DNA from: Pseudomonadota bacterium
GTDB taxonomy: Bacteria; BMS3Abin14
Direction of reading: 5' to 3'
DNA: 7,581 nucleotides
Assembly (NCBI GenBank): GCA_016937135.1
Contig: JAFGWO010000118.1
Location: 1 to 7,581 of the forward strand
A program made the position numbers and the translations under genes. Each line of letters opens with the position of its first letter. Position 1 is the stretch's first letter. The notes under the pieces were generated by a model, which saw nothing but the letters and a program-made list of their open reading frames with translations, had not been told where the DNA came from and did not search any database. Below, piece by piece: positions 1 to 4,691 of this stretch.

Positions 1-33
1 CCTTCGGTCCTTCGACAGGCTCAGGACCTTCGG
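1..33. repeat. REP-like palindromic intergenic repeat
   Basis: A core containing TTCGACAGGCTCAGGA sits between two direct copies of CCTTCGG (1-7 and 27-33). The outer bases form a 6-bp inverted repeat, GGTCCT (6-11) with AGGACC (23-28). Very similar short palindromes are common as dispersed extragenic repeats in many bacterial genomes. It lies just past the stop of the leftward gene, where such repeats usually sit. Only one copy is visible, and the window edge cuts off further context, so repeat status rests on recognition and not on copies seen here. Confidence 0.5.
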
Positions 34-45
34 CTTCTTACTTCT

Positions 46-309
46 CTATTCCTTCTTCCCCCCCGGCCAGGGGCACGCGTTGGATACCGTCAAAACCATG
101 ACCGTTTCCCCGATCATGGCGGCCTGGCGGAAAGCGTCCATGAGGGCCGGGAAGACAACCTCGTCGTCACCCCAGACCAGGGTGCTCATGGCCCCCGTCT
201 GCGTCTCTACCCCATGCTGTTTGAGGGCGCTGACAGCCGCGTCAACGGATGGGGAAAGGTCGTCCTGTCTCAAGCCATAAAGGCTGATCTGTGCCGTGAT
301 CCCGATCAC
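46..309 (-). CDS. MTH1187/YkoF-family thiamine-binding protein
   Basis: An 87-residue cytoplasmic protein of the MTH1187/YkoF family (Pfam thiamine-binding domain, formerly DUF77). Family members are small ferredoxin-fold-like proteins that bind thiamine or its pyrimidine part; the physiological role is poorly defined. The sequence shows the family pattern: a first strand ITAQISLYGL (residues 4-13), an LSP turn and helix (18-33), the GVETQTGAMST stretch (33-43) that contributes to the ligand site in relatives, and a final strand MVLTVSN (71-77). Family members are typically around 95-100 residues, so this one is slightly short at the C-terminus. The start is GTG (309-307), chosen because AGGAGG (complement of 317-322) lies 7 nt upstream; the nearby ATG is out of frame. 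No thiamine gene is adjacent and no THI-box signature was recognised upstream. The family call is good; the ligand is inferred. Confidence 0.85.
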   Translation of the reverse strand: MIGITAQISLYGLRQDDLSPSVDAAVSALKQHGVETQTGAMSTLVWGDDEVVFPALMDAFRQAAMIGETVMVLTVSNACPWPGGKKE

Positions 310-363
310 TTCATAACCTCCTGAAAAAGCGGTAAGGCATAAAGGGTGATTGAATGAAAGTTC

Positions 364-389
364 CAGACCCTGAACTGTCAGACCCTAAA
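364..389. repeat. Short direct repeat, possible operator
   Basis: CAGACCCTGAA (364-374) is followed 15 bp later by CAGACCCTAAA (379-389), differing at one base in eleven. The pair lies about 60 bp upstream of the leftward thiamine-binding gene and far from the ferritin-like gene. The spacing of about 1.5 helical turns is possible for a tandem operator, but no regulator is known. Chance occurrence cannot be excluded. Confidence 0.35.
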
Positions 390-433
390 TTATTCTACCC
401 CATTTTAAGGGAAATGGAACCTGCCTGTTCTTA

Positions 434-462
434 CTGCGACGGAGGTTTTTTCTCCGTCGCAG
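434..462. other. Perfect 11-bp inverted repeat with T-rich loop
   Basis: The arms CTGCGACGGAG (434-444) and CTCCGTCGCAG (452-462) are exactly complementary and enclose the loop GTTTTTT. No T-tract follows on the plus strand, and the T run is in the loop, so it is not a standard rho-independent terminator. It lies in the divergent intergenic region, about 125 bp from the leftward start codon and about 50 bp upstream of the candidate promoter of the ferritin-like gene. It could be a protein-binding dyad, a leader hairpin of the leftward transcript, or a small RNA element. Confidence 0.6.
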
Positions 463-509
463 ACCGAATCCTTTCCCCCGTTGCAGGGTGGGTTAGAAGG
501 GGGTATTCC

Positions 510-539
510 TTGACAGCCATGCATTCCCTCACTTATCCT
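510..539 (+). promoter_or_regulatory. Candidate sigma-70 promoter for the ferritin-like gene
   Basis: An exact -35 hexamer TTGACA (510-515) is followed after 18 bp by TATCCT (534-539), a 4/6 match to the -10 consensus. Transcription would start near 546. This would give a leader of about 135 nt before the ferritin-like start codon. The perfect -35 is the main support; the -10 is weak. Confidence 0.35.
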
Positions 540-547
540 TTTCCATG

Positions 548-665
548 TCCACAGGTCAACCCTCATCGCAGTCAGGACGACCCTTTCCTTCGGGATGAGT
601 TTCCCTCAACAGGATGGCCGGGCTGCCTGTGGAGCAAAATTCCCTTTCACCGCCGGTTTCCCGGC
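548..665 (+). promoter_or_regulatory. Possible structured 5' leader of the ferritin-like gene
   Basis: Nested inverted repeats fill the stretch between the candidate transcription start and the ribosome binding site. TCCACAGG (548-555) pairs with CCTGTGGA (626-633) and encloses CTCATC (562-567) pairing with GATGAG (594-599). A third hairpin, GCCGG-TTTC-CCGGC (652-665), ends 5 nt before the AGGAGG. The outermost 8-bp stem would begin almost at the predicted 5' end, as the closing stem of many riboswitches does. It matches no riboswitch class I recognise, so it is offered as a structural candidate only. Confidence 0.3.
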
Positions 666-682
666 ACACAAGGAGGATTCCA

Positions 683-988
683 ATGCCTGAGTTCAGCAAT
701 CCTTTTTCACTTTTAAAGAATGACCGTCTCCTCACAAAAGAGGAGTTGATCCGGTCGATCCGTTTCATGATCGCCGCCGAATACGAGGCCGTCCAGCTCT
801 ATGAGCAGACTGCGGAGAGTACGGACAACGCCCTCGCCCGCGAGGTCCTCCTCGACATCGCCGACGAGGAGAAGGAGCACGCAGGGGAATTCCTCCGGCT
901 CCTGCGGGAACTCGATCCGGACGAGGAGAAATTTTATAAGGAAGGCTACGCGGAAGTGGAGGAAATGATCGCCAGGCTCAAGAAGTAG
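683..988 (+). CDS. Encapsulin-type ferritin-like diiron protein
   Basis: A 101-residue all-helical protein of the rubrerythrin/ferritin-like superfamily, resembling the small ferritin-like cargo of encapsulins and the ferritin-like domain fused to the N-terminus of the Pyrococcus furiosus encapsulin. Relatives bind iron between two subunits and act as ferroxidases in iron storage or oxidative-stress defence. Visible features are LTKEELIRSI (17-26) opening helix 1, the ligand-type Glu33 in AAEYEAVQLYE (31-41), and the DEEKEHAGEF motif (61-70) giving Glu63-x-x-His66. Helix 2 ends in LRELDPDEEKF (74-84), much like the LNLDPEQ segment of the archaeal domain. The start is ATG 683, with AGGAGG (671-676) 6 nt upstream; longer in-frame extensions lack such a site. 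No encapsulin gene lies within the window, and the C-terminus (EEMIARLKK) has no recognisable encapsulin-targeting tail. The fold call is strong; the role in iron handling is inferred. Confidence 0.85.
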   Translation: MPEFSNPFSLLKNDRLLTKEELIRSIRFMIAAEYEAVQLYEQTAESTDNALAREVLLDIADEEKEHAGEFLRLLRELDPDEEKFYKEGYAEVEEMIARLKK

Positions 989-1001
989 GAAAACTTCTGT
1001 C

Positions 1002-1030
1002 GGCCGCCTTCCCGGGAGCGCGGCCCTTTT
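1002..1030 (+). terminator. Rho-independent terminator after the ferritin-like gene
   Basis: GGCCGC (1002-1007) pairs with GCGGCC (1020-1025); the inner TTC (1009-1011) pairs with GAG (1016-1018, one G-T wobble), leaving a tight loop. It is followed by CTTTT (1026-1030), a short T-tract. It begins 13 nt after the stop codon. An overlapping alternative stem, CCGGGAG (1012-1018) with CTCCCGG (1031-1037), would place the T-tract in its loop. Confidence 0.6.
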
Positions 1031-1102
1031 CTCCCGGAGGCCGTCACTTCATTATTCCCCGGCTGCAGGGCATTCGGACTTACCTGTTCATCATCCGGTC
1101 CT

Positions 1103-1125
1103 CGCCGGGGAGGAGATCCCCGGTG
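1103..1125 (+). promoter_or_regulatory. Start-codon hairpin with Shine-Dalgarno in the loop
   Basis: CCGGGGA (1105-1111) pairs perfectly with TCCCCGG (1117-1123). Two more pairs (1104 with 1124 as a G-T wobble, and 1103 with 1125) extend the stem through the whole GTG start codon of the methyltransferase gene. The 5-nt loop GGAGA (1112-1116) is the core of the ribosome binding site. The fold would hide the start codon while exposing the Shine-Dalgarno, a layout expected to lower or condition translation. Confidence 0.5.
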
Positions 1126-1683
1126 TCACGCTGGAAGGCCATGATGTTCAATTTTGAAGCCTCCAGGAAGCAGGAGGAGGTACGTGAGACCGTCCGGGCG
1201 CTGCGCCTCGGGAAAGGGCAGACCGTGGCCGACATCGGGGCCGGGGGCGGATACTTTTCCTTCCTCTTTTCCGCAGAGGTGGGGAGGGAAGGCAGGGTCT
1301 TCGCCGTCGATACGAATGAGGATTTCCTGGAGTTTATCAGGGAGCAGGCCGCCGCCGGAGGCTTCGATAATGTTGAAACCATCCTGGCAGGGGAGGGTCC
1401 CCTTGCCCTTCCCGAGAAGGGAGTGGATGTGTTTTTTCTCAGAAACGTTTTCCATCACTTTGGAGAGCCGGCCTCCTGTCTGGAAGACCTGAGAAAGTTT
1501 CTCAGGCCGGGCGGGAGAATTGCGATCATAGATCACCGCCCCGACAGCCGGGGCGGGTTCGTCAGGGTTTTCAAGCACCACGCATCGGAGGAGGAGATCG
1601 TCCGCGCCGCGGAAAAGGCTGGTTTTGAGCTCTTCGAAAAACATGATGGCCTTAAATCCCAATCTTTCCTAGTTTTCGGGTAA
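1123..1683 (+). CDS. Class I SAM-dependent methyltransferase
   Basis: A 186-residue soluble protein with a single Rossmann-fold methyltransferase domain of the Methyltransf_11/UbiE-like group. Motif I is VADIGAGGGYFS (35-46), which binds S-adenosylmethionine. The acidic residue after strand 2 is Asp63 in FAVDTNED (60-67). The motif IV region is VDVFFLRNVFHHF (101-113), and the post-I strand LRPGGRIAIIDH (127-138) is typical. A C-terminal SEEEIVRAAEKAGFEL segment (155-170) is shared with small methyltransferases often labelled arsenite-methyltransferase-like, but the cysteines needed for arsenic chemistry are absent, so the substrate is unknown. The chosen start is GTG 1123 with AGGAG (1111-1115) 7 nt upstream. 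ATG 1141 or 1144, preceded by GGAAGG (1133-1138), are alternatives that would shorten the protein by 6-7 residues. It appears to be a separate unit from the ferritin-like gene because a terminator lies between them. Confidence 0.85.
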   Translation: MSRWKAMMFNFEASRKQEEVRETVRALRLGKGQTVADIGAGGGYFSFLFSAEVGREGRVFAVDTNEDFLEFIREQAAAGGFDNVETILAGEGPLALPEKGVDVFFLRNVFHHFGEPASCLEDLRKFLRPGGRIAIIDHRPDSRGGFVRVFKHHASEEEIVRAAEKAGFELFEKHDGLKSQSFLVFG

Positions 1684-1714
1684 AAAAAGCGCCTTCAGGA
1701 GGGAGAGAAGGCGC
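1682..1714 (-). terminator. Leftward-facing rho-independent terminator
   Basis: GCGCCTTC (1689-1696) and GAAGGCGC (1707-1714) form a perfect 8-bp stem with a 10-nt loop. The A-tract 1682-1688 lies on its left, so read on the minus strand the stem is followed by seven T residues, the canonical terminator layout. On the plus strand no T-tract follows the stem. It sits directly at the stop codon of the methyltransferase gene. No leftward gene is visible to its right, so it may stop antisense transcription or end an unannotated leftward RNA. Confidence 0.6.
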
Positions 1715-1847
1715 ATCCAGGGTGCATCGGGGTCCATGTCAGGATATCCAGGGGCCTTTTCGGAAGGACCATCGGCGCTTTTTTCATCGTCCGGCAAAAG
1801 AGGGCCCAAGGCAAAATCCCCTTTCTGTCTGAACGTTTTACTTAAAG

Positions 1848-1881
1848 GACCCCGGAGACAAGGTCCGGGGTCTGGGTTTTT
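1848..1881 (+). terminator. Rightward rho-independent terminator
   Basis: GACCCCGGA (1848-1856) and TCCGGGGTC (1864-1872) form a perfect 9-bp GC-rich stem with a 7-nt loop. After a 4-nt gap comes a run of five T residues (1877-1881). It lies 165 bp after the methyltransferase stop codon and about 60 bp before the candidate promoter of the next operon, so it plausibly insulates the hydrogenase-like operon from upstream transcription. The T-tract is short and slightly displaced. Confidence 0.6.
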
Positions 1882-1940
1882 CCCGGTTTCTTCCCTTTTT
1901 CACCGTAACTCCTCCCCCATTTATCCCCGTCGTTTTCCTC

Positions 1941-1968
1941 TTGAAGATTTTTTTCTTAGGAGTATATC
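1941..1968 (+). promoter_or_regulatory. Candidate promoter of the hyf-like operon
   Basis: TTGAAG (1941-1946) and TATATC (1963-1968), 16 bp apart, match the sigma-70 consensus at 4 of 6 positions each. Transcription would begin near 1975, about 60 nt before the TTG start of the HTH-EIIA gene. No sigma-54 GG/GC signature was seen in the region. It is a weak match, supported mainly by its position after a terminator and before a long operon. Confidence 0.3.
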
Positions 1969-1979
1969 GTAGTCCCTGT

Positions 1980-2010
1980 TTTAGGACAGGTTTGGACATC
2001 TTTGGACGTC
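1980..2010 (+). repeat. Tandem 10-bp repeats in the operon leader
   Basis: TTTGGACATC (1991-2000) is followed directly by TTTGGACGTC (2001-2010), differing at one base, and preceded by the degenerate copy TTTAGGACAGG (1980-1990). The period of 10-11 bp equals one helical turn, so the copies face the same side of the DNA. They lie between the candidate promoter and the start codon of a gene encoding a DNA-binding protein, a natural place for an autoregulatory operator. The binding protein is not known. Confidence 0.5.
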
Positions 2011-2037
2011 TTCAAGGTAAATTCTTCGAGGTGAATA

Positions 2038-2721
2038 TTGAACCTTACGGTGCGCGACGCGGCACAGCTTCTGTCAGTTTCAGAGAAAACCATCTACCGT
2101 TGGATCGCCCGGCAGAAGCTGCCCACGGCCCGCATCGGGGACCAGTACAGATTCAACCGCGCCGAACTCCTGGAGTGGGCTACGGCTAACCAGGTCCGGG
2201 TTTCTCCCGCCCTGTTTTCAGAAGACAGCAGGGAGCCTGCCCCAAGCCTCTGTGAAAGCCTGAATGCCGGTGGGATATTTTACCGGGTGGATGGGGACAA
2301 CAAGGAATCGGTGCTGGCCGAGGTCGTCAGGATCATGCCCCTGCCCCCTGAGGTCGACAAGGGGTACATGCTGGAAGTCCTTCTGGCCCGTGAATCCCTG
2401 GGTTCCACCGGTTTCGGCGACGGAATTGCCTTGCCCCATGCGCGCACTCCCATCGTCATGCATATCCCGAGGCCCATGGTTTCCCTTTGTTTCCTGGAAA
2501 AACCGGTTGATTTCGGGGCCATCGACAAGAAACCCATTCACACCCTTTTTGTGATTGCGAGCCCCACGATTCGGGGACATCTCGGCATCCTGTCCAGGAT
2601 CTCCTTCGCCCTGCGCGACACCGGGTTTCAAAAAATCCTTGGGGAAAGGCCTCTCAGGGATGTGATATTCTCGGCAGCCGGCCGTATCGATCAGCTTATT
2701 TCCAACCTCGAATCCTCCTGA
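2038..2721 (+). CDS. HTH-EIIA (PtsN-like) fusion regulator
   Basis: A 227-residue cytoplasmic protein with two domains. Residues 1-50 form an excisionase/MerR-like helix-turn-helix: LTVRDAAQLLSVSEKTIYRW (3-22), then the wing-like ARIGDQYRFNRAELLEW (31-47). After a linker, residues 75-225 are a PTS EIIA type-2 domain of the PtsN (EIIA-Ntr) kind. The phosphorylatable histidine is His134 in GDGIALPHAR (127-136), preceded by the typical RESLGSTGFG (118-127); a second conserved histidine is His181 in HLGILSRIS. Such fusions are known next to energy-conserving hydrogenase-type operons in deltaproteobacteria. It probably senses PTS phosphorylation state and controls DNA binding (inferred). The start is TTG 2038, chosen because GAGGTG (2028-2033) lies 4 nt upstream and the helix-turn-helix begins at once. 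Its TGA overlaps the hyfB-like ATG by one base, so the two are translationally coupled. Confidence 0.85.
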   Translation: MNLTVRDAAQLLSVSEKTIYRWIARQKLPTARIGDQYRFNRAELLEWATANQVRVSPALFSEDSREPAPSLCESLNAGGIFYRVDGDNKESVLAEVVRIMPLPPEVDKGYMLEVLLARESLGSTGFGDGIALPHARTPIVMHIPRPMVSLCFLEKPVDFGAIDKKPIHTLFVIASPTIRGHLGILSRISFALRDTGFQKILGERPLRDVIFSAAGRIDQLISNLESS

Positions 2722-4688
2722 TGGTCCTTTCATCCATGTTTCTTTTCCTGGCGTCCCTTTTTATCCTCGCCGCCGGCGCGGCGCTTTCCCTCATCCCGGT
2801 CTCCGGAAAGGGAGGAGGGCACGGATCCATCCTCGCCGCGGCGGGGTCCGGGCTGGCAGCCTTTTCCGCGATCCTTTCCCTCTTTGGCGGCGGCTGGGAT
2901 CGTTCCTGGCCGTGGAGCATTCCCATGGGGTCGATCCATATCGGGATGGACGGCCTGTCGGCCTTCTTCGTGGTGCCCATCGCCGCCATCAGCTCCCTGG
3001 CGGCTGTGTACGGAAGGGGCTACCTGAAAGAGGAGGGTGACGGCCGGCGCGCCTCCGGGAGCTGGTTCTTCTACAACATCCTCATCCTGTCCATGCTCCT
3101 CGTGGTCTGCGCCCGCAGCGGTCTTCTTTTCCTTGTTGCCTGGGAACTGATGTCCCTGTCCTCCTTCTTCCTGGTCATGTTCCACCGTGAGAAAGAGGAG
3201 GTTGTTCGGGCGGGACTGACCTACCTGGTGGCGACCCACCTGGGGACCGCTCTTTTGCTGGTGATGTTTCTCCTGCTGGACCGGGGGGGAATGGAATTTT
3301 CCCGGTTTGGCCTCGAGGGAGGATCCGCCGCGGTCGTTTTTGTCCTCGCGGTGGCAGGATTCGGGACCAAGGCGGGACTGATCCCCATGCACGTCTGGCT
3401 GCCGGAAGCTCACCCCGCCGCCCCCTCCCACGTTTCCGCGGTTATGAGCGGGGTCATGATCAAGACGGGGATTTACGGCATCCTGCGCGTCCTGACCTTT
3501 CTGGGGCCTCCTTTGCCCTGGTGGGGGTGGCTCCTCCTTCTGACGGGAGCCGTTTCCGGGATCCTGGGCGTCCTCTTCGCGTTGGCGCAGCACGACCTCA
3601 AGAGGCTCCTGGCGTATCACAGCGTCGAGAACATCGGGATCATCACCCTGGGGCTGGGGAGCGGTATCCTGGGACTTTCTTTCGGAAGCACAGCCATCGC
3701 GGTGCTTGGACTCGGCGGGGGTCTTCTTCACGTGGTCAACCACGCCGTGTTTAAAAGCCTTCTTTTCATGGGGGCGGGCTCTGTGGCCCATGCCGCCGGC
3801 ACCCTCAAGATCGACCGGATGGGGGGGCTGCTCAGGCGGATGCCCATGACGGGAGGGACTTTCCTGGCGGGTTCGGCAGCCATCAGCGGGCTCCCCCCGC
3901 TCAACGGGTTCGTCAGCGAATTCCTGATTTTTTGCGCCGGCTTCACCGCGGTGGTAAGCCGCGGGCCGCTTCTTCCTGCCGGCGCGGTGGCCATCGCCAG
4001 CCTCGCCCTCATCGGCGGCCTCGCATCCGCCTGCTTTACCAAGGCCTTTGGCATCATCTTCCTGGGGGAACCCCGGACGCAAAGGGTTTCCGGGTCGAGG
4101 GAATCCAGCAAGGCCATGGTTGTCCCCATGGTTATCCTTGCGGGTCTGTGCATGGTCCTCGGACTGGCCGCCCCCTGGCTGTTTCCCTTCCTCGCTCCCG
4201 CCCTTTCAGCCCTTCTTCCGGAGGGTTTCGCGGTGGAGCTGCCGGGCTGGGCGGCGGAGTCCCTTCAGGGCGTGGCGGGCCTGGGAGGCGTCCTTATTTT
4301 TCTTGTCCTCGTTCTCGTTCTTTTCCGGGCCTTTCTCCTGAAAGGCCGGGGGGTGCGGCGTTCGGACACCTGGGGATGCGGTTATCTCGCCCCGAATCCC
4401 CGGATGCAGTACACCGCTTCCTCTTATGCCTGGCCCACCGTGAACATGTTCCGGATGTTCCTGCGTCCGGTCCGGGTAGTGGAGGATCCTGAGGGATTTC
4501 TGCCGGCGTCCGCGGCCTTAAAGAGCCACACGCCGGATGTTTTCTTAGAAGGTTTTTATGTTCCCCTTTTCTTGTGGGTGCGGCGCGCGGCCTCCCTTCT
4601 GCGCTGGATGCACCAGGGCCAGACCCATTACTATGTGCTCTACATAGCCCTTACGGCCCTGGTCTTTCTGGCATGGAGGCTCTGGTAG
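2721..4688 (+). CDS. hyfB: Hydrogenase-4 subunit B-like antiporter-type membrane protein (NuoL/M family)
   Basis: A 655-residue polytopic inner-membrane protein, close to the length of E. coli HyfB (about 670), of the proton-translocating NuoL/M/N (Mrp antiporter) family. Conserved channel features are visible: Glu142 in VAWELMSLSSFF, Lys217 in GFGTKAGLIPMHVWLPEAHP (213-232), Lys248 in VMIKTGIYG, Lys294 and His300 in DLKRLLAYHSVENIG, His337/His341 and Lys345 in HVVNHAVFKSLLF, and Lys441 in the later CFTKAFGIIFLG helix. The C-terminal WGCGYLAPNPRMQYTASSYA stretch (551-570) is a hallmark of HyfB/HycC-type subunits and separates it from true NuoL. It would pump ions in the membrane arm of the complex. 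ATG 2721 overlaps the previous stop codon (TGATG) and has no clear Shine-Dalgarno, which supports coupling; ATG 2736 is a less likely alternative. It belongs to the HyfB-like subunits of group 4 or Ehr complexes; which one is not decided by this gene. Confidence 0.9.
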   Translation: MVLSSMFLFLASLFILAAGAALSLIPVSGKGGGHGSILAAAGSGLAAFSAILSLFGGGWDRSWPWSIPMGSIHIGMDGLSAFFVVPIAAISSLAAVYGRGYLKEEGDGRRASGSWFFYNILILSMLLVVCARSGLLFLVAWELMSLSSFFLVMFHREKEEVVRAGLTYLVATHLGTALLLVMFLLLDRGGMEFSRFGLEGGSAAVVFVLAVAGFGTKAGLIPMHVWLPEAHPAAPSHVSAVMSGVMIKTGIYGILRVLTFLGPPLPWWGWLLLLTGAVSGILGVLFALAQHDLKRLLAYHSVENIGIITLGLGSGILGLSFGSTAIAVLGLGGGLLHVVNHAVFKSLLFMGAGSVAHAAGTLKIDRMGGLLRRMPMTGGTFLAGSAAISGLPPLNGFVSEFLIFCAGFTAVVSRGPLLPAGAVAIASLALIGGLASACFTKAFGIIFLGEPRTQRVSGSRESSKAMVVPMVILAGLCMVLGLAAPWLFPFLAPALSALLPEGFAVELPGWAAESLQGVAGLGGVLIFLVLVLVLFRAFLLKGRGVRRSDTWGCGYLAPNPRMQYTASSYAWPTVNMFRMFLRPVRVVEDPEGFLPASAALKSHTPDVFLEGFYVPLFLWVRRAASLLRWMHQGQTHYYVLYIALTALVFLAWRLW

Positions 4689-4691
4689 CCG

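Larger units (their letters stand above)
1684..2037. other. Intergenic region, no convincing gene
   Basis: This 354-bp gap between the methyltransferase gene and the operon leader gene has no reading frame with a recognisable protein or a good ribosome binding site. It holds the leftward terminator (1682-1714), a rightward terminator (1848-1881), a candidate promoter (1941-1968) and a triplet of short tandem repeats (1980-2010). The segment between the two terminators (about 1715-1847) is unexplained and might hold a small RNA; no tRNA or known RNA family was recognised. Confidence 0.6.

Noticed and set aside
310..510. A TPP riboswitch upstream of the thiamine-binding gene
   Set aside because: The conserved CUGAGA-type THI-box core was looked for on the minus strand and not found; the hairpin present does not match the TPP fold.
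354..716. A 120-codon rightward open frame across the intergenic region before the ferritin-like gene
   Set aside because: It has a loose purine-rich site upstream, but the product resembles no known protein. The frame covers the hairpin, promoter and leader elements, and it overlaps the well-supported ferritin-like start in another frame.
1736..1972. A 78-codon rightward open frame between the methyltransferase and the HTH-EIIA gene
   Set aside because: It runs through the terminator at 1848-1881 and the candidate promoter, has no ribosome binding site, and its product is Ser/Pro/Arg-rich with no recognisable fold.
1941..2037. A sigma-54 promoter for the hyf-like operon
   Set aside because: E. 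coli hyf and hyc operons are sigma-54 dependent, but no TGGCAC-N5-TTGC-type element was found upstream of the HTH-EIIA gene.
2730..4082. A 450-codon leftward open frame opposite hyfB-like
   Set aside because: It is an antisense shadow in GC-rich DNA. The product is highly charged and repetitive in composition, while the plus strand encodes an unmistakable NuoL/M-family protein.
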